From Chrysoperla carnea (taxonomy: Eukaryota; Arthropoda; Insecta; Neuroptera; Chrysopidae), in assembly GCF_905475395.1 (NCBI RefSeq), contig NC_058342.1, positions 14,356,640 through 14,420,639 on the forward strand: a stretch of DNA of 64,000 bases, given 5' to 3'. Positions 45,661 through 58,000 of this stretch are shown piece by piece; position 1 is the stretch's first letter, and the number at the start of each line of letters is the position of its first letter. A program made the position numbers and the translations under genes. Below the pieces are notes generated by a model, which worked only from the letters and a program-made list of their open reading frames with translations, was not told the origin of the DNA and did not search any database.

Positions 45661-46205
45661 CAGATTCACCGACACCATTCACTTAAAATATAAACTAAGC
45701 GGAAATACAAAATAATAATTTTATTACTTATTAAGGGATTAGCCTTGTTGTAAAGTTGTAAAATGTAAACACTAAATAAAATGTAAATTATTTCTACTTG
45801 TACTGTCTTGTACTAACGTCGGCAAATATGACAAACATGTTACCAACTTGGACCTTTTACTATTTTCATATGTCTAATCTCGCCATTTTCGATATATAAT
45901 TTTATAATAATTTGAAAAAAACAGGTTTTTCCCAAAAATTTATTATTAACGTAAAATAAATATTTTTGTGTTTCTGGTCAAAAATTTGCAAACCGTATGA
46001 TATTATTTTTTTAAACCATTCTAAACACTTTTTGACTCATGACATTTTTTACTTTCCATCACCGTTTTCGATATATAAACGTTTGAAAAATAACGCGTAT
46101 ATTCTCGTAACCAATAGACAGTACGGCAAATCAGTACGGTTATTTAGGCAGAGCGCTGTCACCAGAGCATTTGTTCAAGGTACAAATTCGTAAACCTTAT
46201 ATTCG
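45661..46205. other. Gene-free stretch
   Basis: No gene recognised; the 75-codon frame at 45966 is not coding-like. Confidence 0.4.
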
Positions 46206-46209
46206 TAAA

Positions 46210-46815
46210 CCACAATTCAACTTATATTTAGTTAGCGGCCACCACTTTTCGAATTTCCCAATTTTTTTGTACTGGGCATTTGCCGTTTTTTATTCGTAAA
46301 TTATTCGTGAAATAGCCCCAGGAAAATGACACCCCCAAATACGAATTTTCATAAACTGCTGACTGGATTCGTTTGTCCATCATATGTCCACATTTGTCCA
46401 CCCTCAAATTGGCAGCTATGACCAAATTAAAAATTTTTACATCAGCACCCCCAAATGCAAGTTTTCATAAAATGCAGATGTCATCCGTTTGAAAATTATT
46501 TGTGCACGTTTGTCCACCCAAAATTTTTATTTGTCCACATTTCAATTTTTTGGGTATGAGGAAATACAAATTTTCATCAGTACCCCCAAATGCGAATTTT
46601 TGCAAAGTGAAAATGTCATTTGTTAGGCAACGGTTTGTCCACTCAATTTTTTTTTTCGCTACCCCTTTAATCTTAAATTTTGAGGGAAATTTAAATTTGA
46701 CATCAGCACCTACAAATGAGAATTTGTATTTGCTATATTTACAAAATAAAAAACAGAGGTTATTCGTTTGGCAACGATTTGTCCACCCAAAATTTTTGTT
46801 TGCCAACCCGTCAAA
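46210..46815 (+). repeat. Tandem array, ~115-145-bp units
   Basis: TTTGTCCAC(C/T)C recurs at about 46393, 46509, 46634 and 46778, with CATCAG(C/T)ACCCCCAAATGC between copies. Overlapping opposite-strand frames here come from the repeat. An inverted diverged relative is at 48590-48665 (ATGCGCATTTGGGGGTGCT). Confidence 0.75.
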
Positions 46816-46819
46816 ATAA

Positions 46820-47635
46820 AATTATGACAAAAATAAAATTTTACTCCATTTATAATAAACGGTAAGAAACATCGGACAAGACTTTATTATATTATAAAAT
46901 TGATATATTATTCTCGTAATATTTTTATTGAAAGCAGCCAATTGTAAGAATTATTTAAAAACAAGGAAAAGCTTCAGTTTCTTAATTTCACTTATTTGGC
47001 TTAATTAAGTTTTATTTATTTCTTTATTTGATTTATTTGATTATGTGAACAATTTGAATAATTATGCGATTTTTGCATGAAAGGTTTTATTGCAATGAGG
47101 AACAGGCTTAGGTGCAGTTTATTGGATTTAATTTAATATTTAGAAGGATGTAGTTTGGTAAGGATGAGGTTAAGCAAAGATCACCAAGTTACAAAAGTTA
47201 CTTAAAAAGAAATTTTAAATAATATATGATCAATTTTGGGTAGGGTTGATTTGAACACTTTTGACGATTTCATCCCCTCCAGCTCCAAGGCTCCAGGAGA
47301 GGGGTCCCTGAGGGAAGTTATATCAAACCTAGGAAGTTCTTGATATAAACCCTGATACGAAGTTTCACTGCTGCCCCCTCAGCCTCTCCCTAAAAAATCC
47401 CATTTTCCTGTTTTTGGAGATGGTTTTCCCTAGGGTGTTTACCTTCTCGAATTTTCCCGGTTATGCGGCTTATACCAATCCTAGGAACACCTTAAGGCTT
47501 AGCCTTGTGCCAAGTTTAATCGAGCCGTTTTTTGAGAAAATCCTGTTTTGGCCTACAGGTATCCTTGAAAAAAGGATCATGTGGTTTTCAAATCAAATTT
47601 TTGACAAGAATCACAAAATATTCTTTATAATCATC
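46820..47635. other. Gene-free stretch with a C-rich block
   Basis: AT-rich until 47250, then a locally GC-richer block (CCCCTCCAGCTCCAAGGCTC, CTGCCCCCTCAGCCTCTCC) of unknown origin, broken by stops; the 101-codon frame at 47414 is unrecognised and not called. Confidence 0.35.
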
Positions 47636-47639
47636 AAGG

Positions 47640-48260
47640 CCCGATCAAATTATTTAGCTAGATCGGGCACTTTTATACTCATACCATATACAGAGCTTTT
47701 TAAGTTGACATGTGCTTGAAACTCGATAAATAAACTTAATCGAAGAAAATTCTTCAACCGAAAAATAATAGTTTCAAAAGGAACACATCGTATACCGACA
47801 TCGAATTCGTCCTAAGTTTTCAGATTCAATCAAAACCTCAATCTGATTCATAATTGATTTTGACATACATTAGATGAACGGTTTAAATTACAAAGTTGTT
47901 CTCTATAAATACGCAAACATTTTTTGTTTGAAATATTTTTTTTAAACCGAATAGTTTAGATAGCAATTAAAAGCAAAAAATATAGCTTTTTAACCGTTTG
48001 TTCATTCGATTTGAACTAATATGGTCTCTATAGAAAAAAGAAACAACTTTTATTAGATTTATTCGAAATTTTTTTTCGAAAAGTGCCTAAATTTTGCTGA
48101 AACCATTATCCAAAATAACAATTTTGAGGCGAAAAACAATTTTGAGTAAAACTCTTTAGTCCGTTTTTGCTTAAACTGTACGGGTTTCGGAAAAATATTT
48201 CGAACAAAAAATGTTAATTTTTTTATCAATAACAACTTTCTAATTTAAAGTTCACACATT
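47640..48260 (+). mobile_element. Fold-back family Y, copy 1
   Basis: The left end GGCCCGATCAAATTATTTAG then CTAGATCGGGC is itself palindromic. CATGTGCTTGAAACTCGAT, ATACCGACATCGAATTCG and AACCGAATAGTTTAGATAGC return inverted at 55.25-55.97 kb. Confidence 0.6.
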
Positions 48261-48299
48261 TTCACCGCTCTGGTTGGTTGCCCGGCTGCTCCCTTTTGG

Positions 48300-48950
48300 A
48301 TTTGGATTTGGCTGCTCGAGAACGGCGAGGTTAGGTAAAAAATTTCAAGTACCAAAAAATGCTTAGAATTGCCCAAAACACAAAAGCCAATGATTTTATT
48401 AAATGGAAAATAAAGAGAATGTGGTATCCGGAAGTAGGGTACTTCTATCCCACCGTATGGGCGTTAATCCAAAAAGCATAAGTTCGCACGGATATGATTT
48501 TTTTGAGTACATTCAGACAAACTTTTTCCACTGGCTCCTATAAAAATCAACTGACGAGGAATCGAGTCAGTATTTTCGGTTTTATTTCCTCGATTAAAAA
48601 TTTTGAGTGAACAAACGAATCCAATTAGTATTTTATGAAAATGCGCATTTGGGGGTGCTACTTTCACGAAGCTCAAAATTCAATTCGATGTTTAAAAATA
48701 TATCTAACTTCATTTTAAAATAGATTATTAAATAAAAAAAAAAATTGAACTTAAAAATTAAATTTGGATTTTTTGTCTACAAAGGCAGGCTGATTTTCTC
48801 ACGCAATATAGTGCCTTGGAAGCAAATGTCAATAACCTAATATTGCTCTTCTTCACAAAATCCACTCACGTGACTGTTACTAAATTTTGAAAAAAAAAAT
48901 ACATTTTTTTTTAAATTTTGATAAAGTTTATTCAAGGTAGTCACGTACGA
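48300..48950. other. 5' flank of gene C
   Basis: Contains the inverted relative of the 46-kb tandem unit (about 48590-48665), then AT-rich sequence leading into the gene C promoter. Confidence 0.45.
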
Positions 48951-48955
48951 AGTTT

Positions 48956-48965
48956 TATATAAAAA
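48956..48965 (+). promoter_or_regulatory. TATA box of gene C
   Basis: TATATAAAAA lies 97 bp before the ATG, the same arrangement as in genes A and B. Confidence 0.6.
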
Positions 48966-49061
48966 TAAATTTCAAAATCATTTCTCGATCAATTGATCAT
49001 CTCTTAATCCAATTTATAATAATTAATCATTTAAAAAAATCAAAATCATAATTAATAAATT

Positions 49062-52000
49062 ATGGCTGTGAAAAGTGTTTCATTGTTTGCTGCAATAATA
49101 ATCGCTTATTTGAGTTTTACAACACAGGTTTGTTTATTTACAATTACAAAATTGACAATGTTGCAAATTTTTAAAAAACAATTTTATATTTTTTTAATAT
49201 AGGCATTTCCATTGCGATATTTACAAGATGTTGGATTTGGTTTTCCTTTTCCATATCAGGTACGAAAATTTTTACATTTAGACTTAGCACAATGAAACTA
49301 AATATCTAGTTGGAAAAAATTAATGCACCTTTGAAATTTTCCACAGTTGTTTATAAGGTTGTAAAAACTTTGCAAAAACAAGCGAAAACAAACAATTGAC
49401 TGGGTTAATTGTTGAAATACCATGTATAGACAGACAGTGTTGATTACTCTATCACATTACACAAATACCTATACATGTCACACATACATAACTGATAATC
49501 CCATATTAATACATACTATAAAATTTGCACCTAATGTGTGTCCTCGTGGTAAACAGTGATGTTTACAAAAAAAAAATGTTTCAAACAAAAGTTTTTTTAT
49601 AAGGAACATTTTTTACATTTGAAGTTTTGTTCTATCTCTAACGGTTTAAAAGATGAGTCCTACGGACCCCACGCAAGATTCAATTGACCTATGTTGCTCA
49701 TTTACGAACTCGACCTCACTTTTTACGTCCTGAGTGCGTTGTAAATTTCAGATTGATATCTTTTTTCGTTTTTGAATTATCGCGTTAACAGACGGGCAGA
49801 CGGACGGACGGACGGACAGCCGAAAATGGACTTATTAGATTCTATGAACACCTATACCAAAACTTTGTTTGTAGCATCAATATTTTAAAGCGTTATAAAA
49901 CTTGGGACTAAACTTAATATACTATGTATATTTCATATATACATGGTATAAAAAGTCGATCTCTCAGGGGCGTACCTAACCCCCTTTTCGGGGGGTGGTT
50001 TGGGATTTTAATCAGTTTTTTACAAATTACAAAAAAACTATGCATTAAATAAAATAAAAATTCAATTAAAAGCTCTAGCTGAAGTATTTGCGCAGAGAAA
50101 TAATTTTTATATTTAAACTTTAGTTTTATCTTTAACGGTTTACAAGATGAATCCATTTTATTTGATTGAATATGCAAAAAAATTCCATTTTAAAATTGAC
50201 ATATCTCGGTCAACTTTGAAGCTAGAAAGTGGAAAAAAAACAAAAATGTACACAAATACTTCAGTTAGAACTTTTAATTAACCCCCCTGGATAATAAACT
50301 ACCCCTGGATATTAAACCCCCCCCCACCCGTACCTACTACCGTTAGGTACGCCCCTGAGAGGTCGACGAAGTTTTTACAAACTAATAAACAATTATAGAA
50401 AATTTCAAAGATGCATTAATATTTTCCTTAAACATAGTATATATAATGGTATACAAAAAAATAGTATGGTATAAAAATAATTTTTTAATGATAAGCTATT
50501 ATTGTACTAAAAAGTAGAAAATCATTCTTATGAGTCACTGATATAAAACTTAAAACTTAAGGGGCTCCGAATCATTCTTGATATTTTAAAATGAGTGCTT
50601 CAAGCTGGTCCCTAAACAAATATTTTATATTAAAAATTTTGTTTGATTATACGTAATAAAAGATATACGGAAAATATTTTCTTTATGCGGTCCTGATTGC
50701 TTTATAAATTATCAATTCTTTAACTTTATCAAAATTTCCATTAATAATAAAATAAATAATAAATTGTTATTAATAAATAATATTTTACCTCATAAAATTA
50801 AAACTTATATTACATATTTGTTAAATAAGTATTTAATTACAAATTAATTTGTAATTTGAGAAATTTTTTTATACTTATTTATAAACAAATTCAATCCTAA
50901 TAAATAAAGTAAATTTTTCCCGGAATTTATTTGTTATCAATTTGCAATTTGAGAATTATTTTATAAATATTTTTAAACAAATGCAATCACAACATAGGTA
51001 AACTAGCTAGACCCGTGAGGAATTCCGTAGTGCAGTACTCGTGGCTAAAAAAAGGCTAGACATAAGTGATACAAAACATAGATAATAATTTACTTAATTT
51101 TTATTTATAGGCAATTTTATTACAGATATGATAAACAAATTACATAATGAACCAAATTTATTGTTTAAATTATTTGTTTAGCATATTTTTGCTAAGCAGT
51201 ACATTTTTAGACCGTGAGTCTACCTTTCGTCATTAGCGACTTAGCGAACACGATAAGCTTTAAAATGGTAGGTAAATCATGAATTTTGATAAAGAAATAA
51301 AAAAGAAACAGGCTAGAGAAATAAATTATCCTCGGGGTCAATTTTTTTTATACTCTGCGTTCATGTATGATGAGCACTTCAATTAAATTTAGTTTAAAAA
51401 TTTTAATGCTTAAAACTATTGATATTAGAAATTTTTTTATGAAAAATATTATCCAAATTTGGTAAAATTGGTCCATTAAAATTTGATAAAATTTTGCGTG
51501 TGATAAAGCAAAAAAGATAATCCTAAAAAAACACGATTTTAAAGAATTTTTCATTAAAGTTGTTGTCTCGCTATAGACATATAGTGTGAGAAAATTATCT
51601 ATTTTTTATACCATGTATATATGAAATATACATAGTATATTAAGTTCCAAGTTTGTAACGCTTAAAAGCATTGATGCTACGAGCAAAATTTTGGAAATAA
51701 AATCACCTAATTAGTAAATTTTCGGTTGTCTGTCCATCTGCCCGCATGTCTGTCAACAAGATAACTCAAAAACTCAAAAAGGAAAAATGATATCAAGCTG
51801 ATATTTTTACAGAGTGCTAAGGACATAAAAAGTGAGGTCGAGTTCGAAAATGAGTAACATAGATCAATTGGGTCTTGTGTCCGTAGAACCCATCCTACCC
51901 ATGTTTTAAACCCTTAGAGATAGAACAAAAGTTTAAAGGTAAATAATCTTCCTTATATAAAAATAAACAACTTTTGTTAGAAACATTTTTTTGTAAACAT

Positions 52001-55000
52001 TACTGTTTATCCATGAGGCCGCAAATTATGTGCAAATTTTATAGTATGTATTATATGGGAATATCAGTTGCATGTGTGTGGCTATCTAAGAGTGGATATC
52101 TTTCTTTACTTACGAGTCGTCAAAAAACAAACGATAGCGTAATCAACACTGTCTATACATGGTATTTCAACAATTAACTCAGTCAATTGTTTGTTTTCAC
52201 TTGTTTTGTACTTTTTATAATACAATTAACATAATAGGCTGGTTGTGTTGAAGTCAAAATTAGCCATTTCCGTCAGAAAATTTAGGCTAGTTTATTGACT
52301 ATTTAAATTTGTAAAATTTGTAAGACTTTATTGTTAAAAATTATGCTTTTGAGCGACAATTTCATTGTTTTGAGGTTTTTTGACTTTTTAAGGGAAACAG
52401 TACGTCGGGCAAAAATAACAAAAGACGTCATTTGGGACTAATTGCGACCTTTTATCTTTGATTTTTAAATTGTTATAGAAGAAATTATTTACACAAATAG
52501 ATTAAAAACATTTATTTGCATCGATAATTGTCTTGAAATAGAAAAATATATGAAAAACTAGAAAAATTAAAGCATGTTATATTAGATATGTTCACTTAAG
52601 GTAGTACTATCTGTAATAGATTTTGCATTCAGAATTTAATGAAACTTGGCATAGTAGTCCATTATTATATCATAATTAACCAGTTAAATTCTTAGGGGCC
52701 TTCAGGGAACTGAAAAAAAAATATATTTTAAAGATATTTTAACATTGATCCTTATGGGAAATCACATATTTTATTTTATTTCACGAAACTGGACGTTCAG
52801 ATTTTCAGTTCTCTAAAGGTCCCTAAAAATTTAACCGTTTAATTATGATATAATAATGGACAACTATGCCAATTTTCATTAAATTCTGAATGTAAAGTCT
52901 ATTACCGATAGTACTACTTTAATGTTTTTGAAAGATTTTTTGAAATAATTTAATTAATTAACAATTGAGACGGCCAAACGCAAAGTGGTCGACATCTCCG
53001 GTTCTTATTGGGTTGAGGTCAACTTAGATTTAAAATTAAAGCTTTTTTTCTTTCATTTGCCGCATGTTTAATCTTTATACGACTTTTCTGAGTCAAGATT
53101 TTCTATTTATATAGTAGTTGTTTATTTTCTGATTGACGGGAAGTAGCAAGATCTTTTTAAAAAGAACAGTTTTTATTTCTTACTAATGTTCATGCTCAAT
53201 CGGAGTGGAAGTATAAAAAATGTCACAGGCAGTCGCAAATCTCCTATAAACAAATTAATTAATTTGTTTAAACAATTGCAAAATAGGTGAGATATAATAA
53301 CAAAAAAACTATGTATTCTATGAATAAAACACCATATTTCTACCGAAATAAAATATCTATACGACCTTTTGTTGAGCAGAAATAAAATCAGAAAAAAATT
53401 GTTAATTTTTGACACTTAATTTGTTTGTAACAATTTAACGGTCAAAGATGAAAGATCGCAACTAACTCCAAACGTATTTTGTAAAAATCATAATTTTTTG
53501 GCTCCTAACTTTTTTTCGTCCGACTAACCGTTTTCCTTAAAAAGTCAAAACAATGAAAATTGGTGCTCAAAATCATAATTTTTTTTTGTCACCGTCGCGG
53601 TCGTATTCAACCTCTTCTGACGTAAAAAAAGTTTAAATTAAATGTAAACAACAACAAGTGAAAACAAACAATTGACTGAGTTAATTGTTGAAATACCATG
53701 TATAGGCAGTGTTGATAACTCTGTCACATTTCACATACATACATATCTGACATATTTAACTGATATTCTCATATAATGCGCAAGTGTTGATGCGCAATCG
53801 TTTGTTTTTTTTGACGTCATGTAAATAACAAAAGATAATCACTTTGATATTCCTATATTAATACATACTATAAAATTTGTACCTAATTAACGCCCTCGTG
53901 GGTAAACAGTGATGTTTACAAAAAAATGTTTCAAACAAAAGTTTTATATTTTTTTATAAGCAACATTTTTTACATTTAAACTTTTGTTCTATCTCTAACG
54001 GTTTACAAGATGGGACCTACGGACCCAAGACCCAATTGACCTATGATGCTCATTTACGAACTTGACCTCACTTTTTACGTCCTGAGTACGCTGTAAAAAT
54101 TTCAGATCGATATCTTTCTTCGTTTTTGAGTTATCGTGACCACAGACGGACGGACGGACGGACGGACGGACAACCGGAAATGGATTAATTAGGTGATTTT
54201 ATGAACACCTATACCAATTTTTTTTTTGTAGCATCAATATTTTTAGGCGTTACAAACTTGGGACTAAACTTATAATACTATGTATATTTCATATATACAT
54301 GGTATAACAATAAGTAATAATAATAAATAAGTGGATAAACAAATTAAAAAAATTCATTGAGTTGAAAAAATTGCATTCGTGTCTAGAACTCGAATAGCCT
54401 AATTGGTAGGGCGCTTGACATGAATCCAAGAAGTCCGGGTTCGAGTCCTGGTTCGAGTGTATTTTTTTCAATTCTCTTTAATTAAAAAAAGTTTACTCAT
54501 CTTAAAGTTTGGATCATTCACACGGTGAGCATAGAAGTAGTTGTGTTTTAACAATTATTTTAATTAAAAAAAAAAAAGAAATTAGCAATTTTCAAAAAAC
54601 TTATTGAACATTCATGTATTTGTTATGAAAAAAAAAGAAAAACCCAAATTATTGATCGTTTCATTGTTGAGATATAATAAAGCAAATTTAATAACTTTAT
54701 TGTTGAACAGAAAGTAGATTATTGTAGTTTGAAGAGAAACAGCTATATTAAAATAATTTTAAACTCGCGTACGTTGTATATTTTGTGTTGTTCACTATGG
54801 ATAAAAATTATACATTATTTCGCTAAAATCTTATATAACCTTACCGTGCATATAATCAAAAATTTGTTTACAATATTGTAAGTTGACAACAACTTTAATT
54901 TAAATAATAATTTTATTTTTCAAACTATGATTGATTTTCCAATTAACATTACCTATTTTTCTTATTTTTGTTTAGATGGGCCATTTCTTAAATCTTAAAA

Positions 55001-58000
55001 ATATACCTTATATTAAGAGAGTAGGGGCGAGTCGGAAAAATACCCGGAGCGGCAAAAATGTGGGGCATCGGTATAATCAGGACTCAATAAAACCAGGAGT
55101 ATTCCGAAAACTGGGATTGTATGAAAAAATTCAATATAATTTATAAATGAAATAAAACACTGAAAAAACACTAAGAGGAATCTCTATATTTAAGCGAAAA
55201 TTGAAGTTTAAATACACCAAATTTTACAGGGTGACATGCTTGAAACTCGACAAAGAACTTTTATCCATAAAAAGTTATCAAACGAAAAATGTTGGATGTG
55301 TAGACGCCCATTTTATGCAGACATTAAACTTAACCTAGGTTTTCAAGCTCAATGAAAAGCTTACTCTTATCCATAATTGGTAATCGATAGATTAGCACTT
55401 TCAGAAAGTTGTTATTGATTTTTAAAGTAACATTTTTTGTTCGAAACGTTATTCTGCAAACCGTACAGTTTAGACAAAAACAAACTGAAAAGTTTAACCC
55501 AAAATTATTTAAGTTTTTCTTATCAAAATTGTTATTTCGAATAATTGTTTTTGCGAAATCTAGGAACTCTTCGAAAAAAATTTTTCAATAAATCCAATAG
55601 ACCATTTTAGTTAAAATTGAATGAACAAACGCACAAAAAGCTAGATTTTTGCTATCAATTACTGTCTAAACTATTCGGTTTACAAAAAATTATTTGAGTT
55701 TTTATAACGAATTAGTTTCTAATTTAAAGCATTCATCTAATGTTTGTCTGTTATGAATCAGAGTGAGATTTTAATTGAATCTGAAAACTAAAATCGAATT
55801 CAATGTCGGTATAAAATGTGTGCCTTTGAAACTAATATTTTTCGATTTGAAGCATTTTCCTTCATTAAATTTATTTATTGAGTTTCAAGCATATGTCAAC
55901 TTACAAAAGTCCTTTATATGGTATGATTGTAAAGGGTGGCAAATATTATTTTTGTCTGTAGCGGCTAAATCAGTGGCGGATTTAGGCTTGCTGCCGCCCT
56001 AGGCCCCGTTCGATGCGCCGCCCTTTTTGATAGAATGAATTTCATTAATTTTGATCCAGTTTTTTATTTTAAAGTAACTTAAATATTGAAAATGGAAAGA
56101 CGGGATTTATTTTTCATGAAAAATTATTTTTATAAACAAAAAATGTTCTGGCACTTTTAAATGAAAATTATAACGATTTTCAATACCCCTGAATAAAAGA
56201 AAATATTGAGACAAAAAAAAAAAGTATTAAAAAGTATTAGATTGACTAGAAAATCAATACTATTTTCTTTGTCTCTCTTTTTTTTAAAATCAGGGACATA
56301 CAAATCTTCGGTATTTTTATTTCACACTAAAAACAAATTGAGAAGTCATTTCAAAATGCTTCATACACGTGAGATTAATCTCACTAAAGGAACAGAAAGT
56401 AAAGAACATTACTCGATAAAGAATATCATTGATCGATTAAAAAATTAACATCTTACCCACACAGATTGAGAAGTAGATTAATGAATTGGATTATAATATT
56501 TTCTATCGAAAATTTTTTATAAAAACTATTCTGAAACATTTTTTATAATTGATTGTCTTAACTTTTTTGTGACTCTAAAATTTTGGCATTTCAAAAATTT
56601 TGCCGCCCTTCAAATTCTGCCACCCTAGGCTCGGGCCTCACGGGGCTAGGCCTAAATCCATCACTGGGCTAAATAGCTAGATTGGGCCTGAAGTGAAAGG
56701 TTTAATTATTTGTATATGTAGTTTAAATACGTTTAAATGAATTCTGAAAATTTGAGACAGGGTTATCCGATTATTTAAATAAAAATATTTATTTAAAAAG
56801 TAAGCATATTTCACATTGGCATTATGGCAAAGCGGCTTATAGAAGGCAAAGGTTTATTTTGTAAATTTTCATCCAGATTTAATCGTAGAAAAACATAAAA
56901 AAACTATGTAATTAAAAGTTAAGAGAGAAATTAAAACAATTATAAACCGTGTTGAACACAAATTAAATGTAATCTGCATTTCGGTCAACGTTTTTCAGAA
57001 TTTGGCACATGATAGTTGAAGTCATTCTAAAGAAAAGTTCCAATGGTAACAAGTCATGAAAATGACAGGATTTTTATGTTATAACTAAATTAAAGTTGGA
57101 AAATGTACTTATTTGTATAATATATGCCTATGTGTGTATAGGCAAATACATATACAGATATGTATAACTACATGCATACGTATGTTTTTAAATGTAAGGT
57201 GTTGTTTTTTAATTCTTGTTTTTTTTGAAGAATATGTTACGAAATTCAAAGAAGAAGCAGTGTTAAATGTTCAGTGGAGCAGTAATATGAAGCGTTAAGA
57301 TCAATATTTGCAGCTACATATATTATATGATTTTTGACAATTAATTTACAATAATTTTTTTTATATAAATGCAATAACTTGAAGTTCTGCCATTTTTATG
57401 ACTTGTGACCATGGGAACTTTTATTCAGAATGACTTAAACTATCATTCCCCAAAATTTGAAAAAGTTTAGCCAAAATGCAGATTACATATAATTTGTGCG
57501 AGGTCCATTTGACGAAATAATAAAATTTGTAGATAGAATAATAAAATGTTAGTTTTGAAACATCGTTAGTATTTCGTATAATAAGTCAGATATCAAAAAA
57601 TTGTACTCTTACTTTATCTAAATTCGTTAAAGTAGTTCGGCTGTTTGAGCAAGTGCGGTGAATGTTCATTTTTTGCGGTAAATAAGAGATCACAATAACT
57701 TATGAAAGAACTCACAATAATGTTTATTGTATAAAACTTAATTGATGATTGAGCTTCAAAAAAGTTTTCAGCATAAAGAAAATTTATCACAGATTCTGTT
57801 TATTCAAAAAAAAAAAAAAAAAGTTACCCTATGGCGCTTTCCAAAAAGAAAACTTTGGTTTTGGCGATTTTACGATCTTTTTAGAGCATTTTATTACATT
57901 TACGTCATACAAATTGCCTAGTTGACTACACAACAGCCATACTACTTTAACTTATAACAAAGTTCATTATCAAAATCATGCTTCAATCTTCTTAATTCAA

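Noticed and set aside
46465-46819. Paired frames of 113 and 105 codons
   Set aside because: Arise from tandem repeats without internal stops; no coding character.
54289-54471. 60-codon minus-strand frame
   Set aside because: Antisense to the tRNA-like gene.
56206-56448. 80-codon frame inside a hAT element
   Set aside because: May be a transposase scrap, but no motif supports it.
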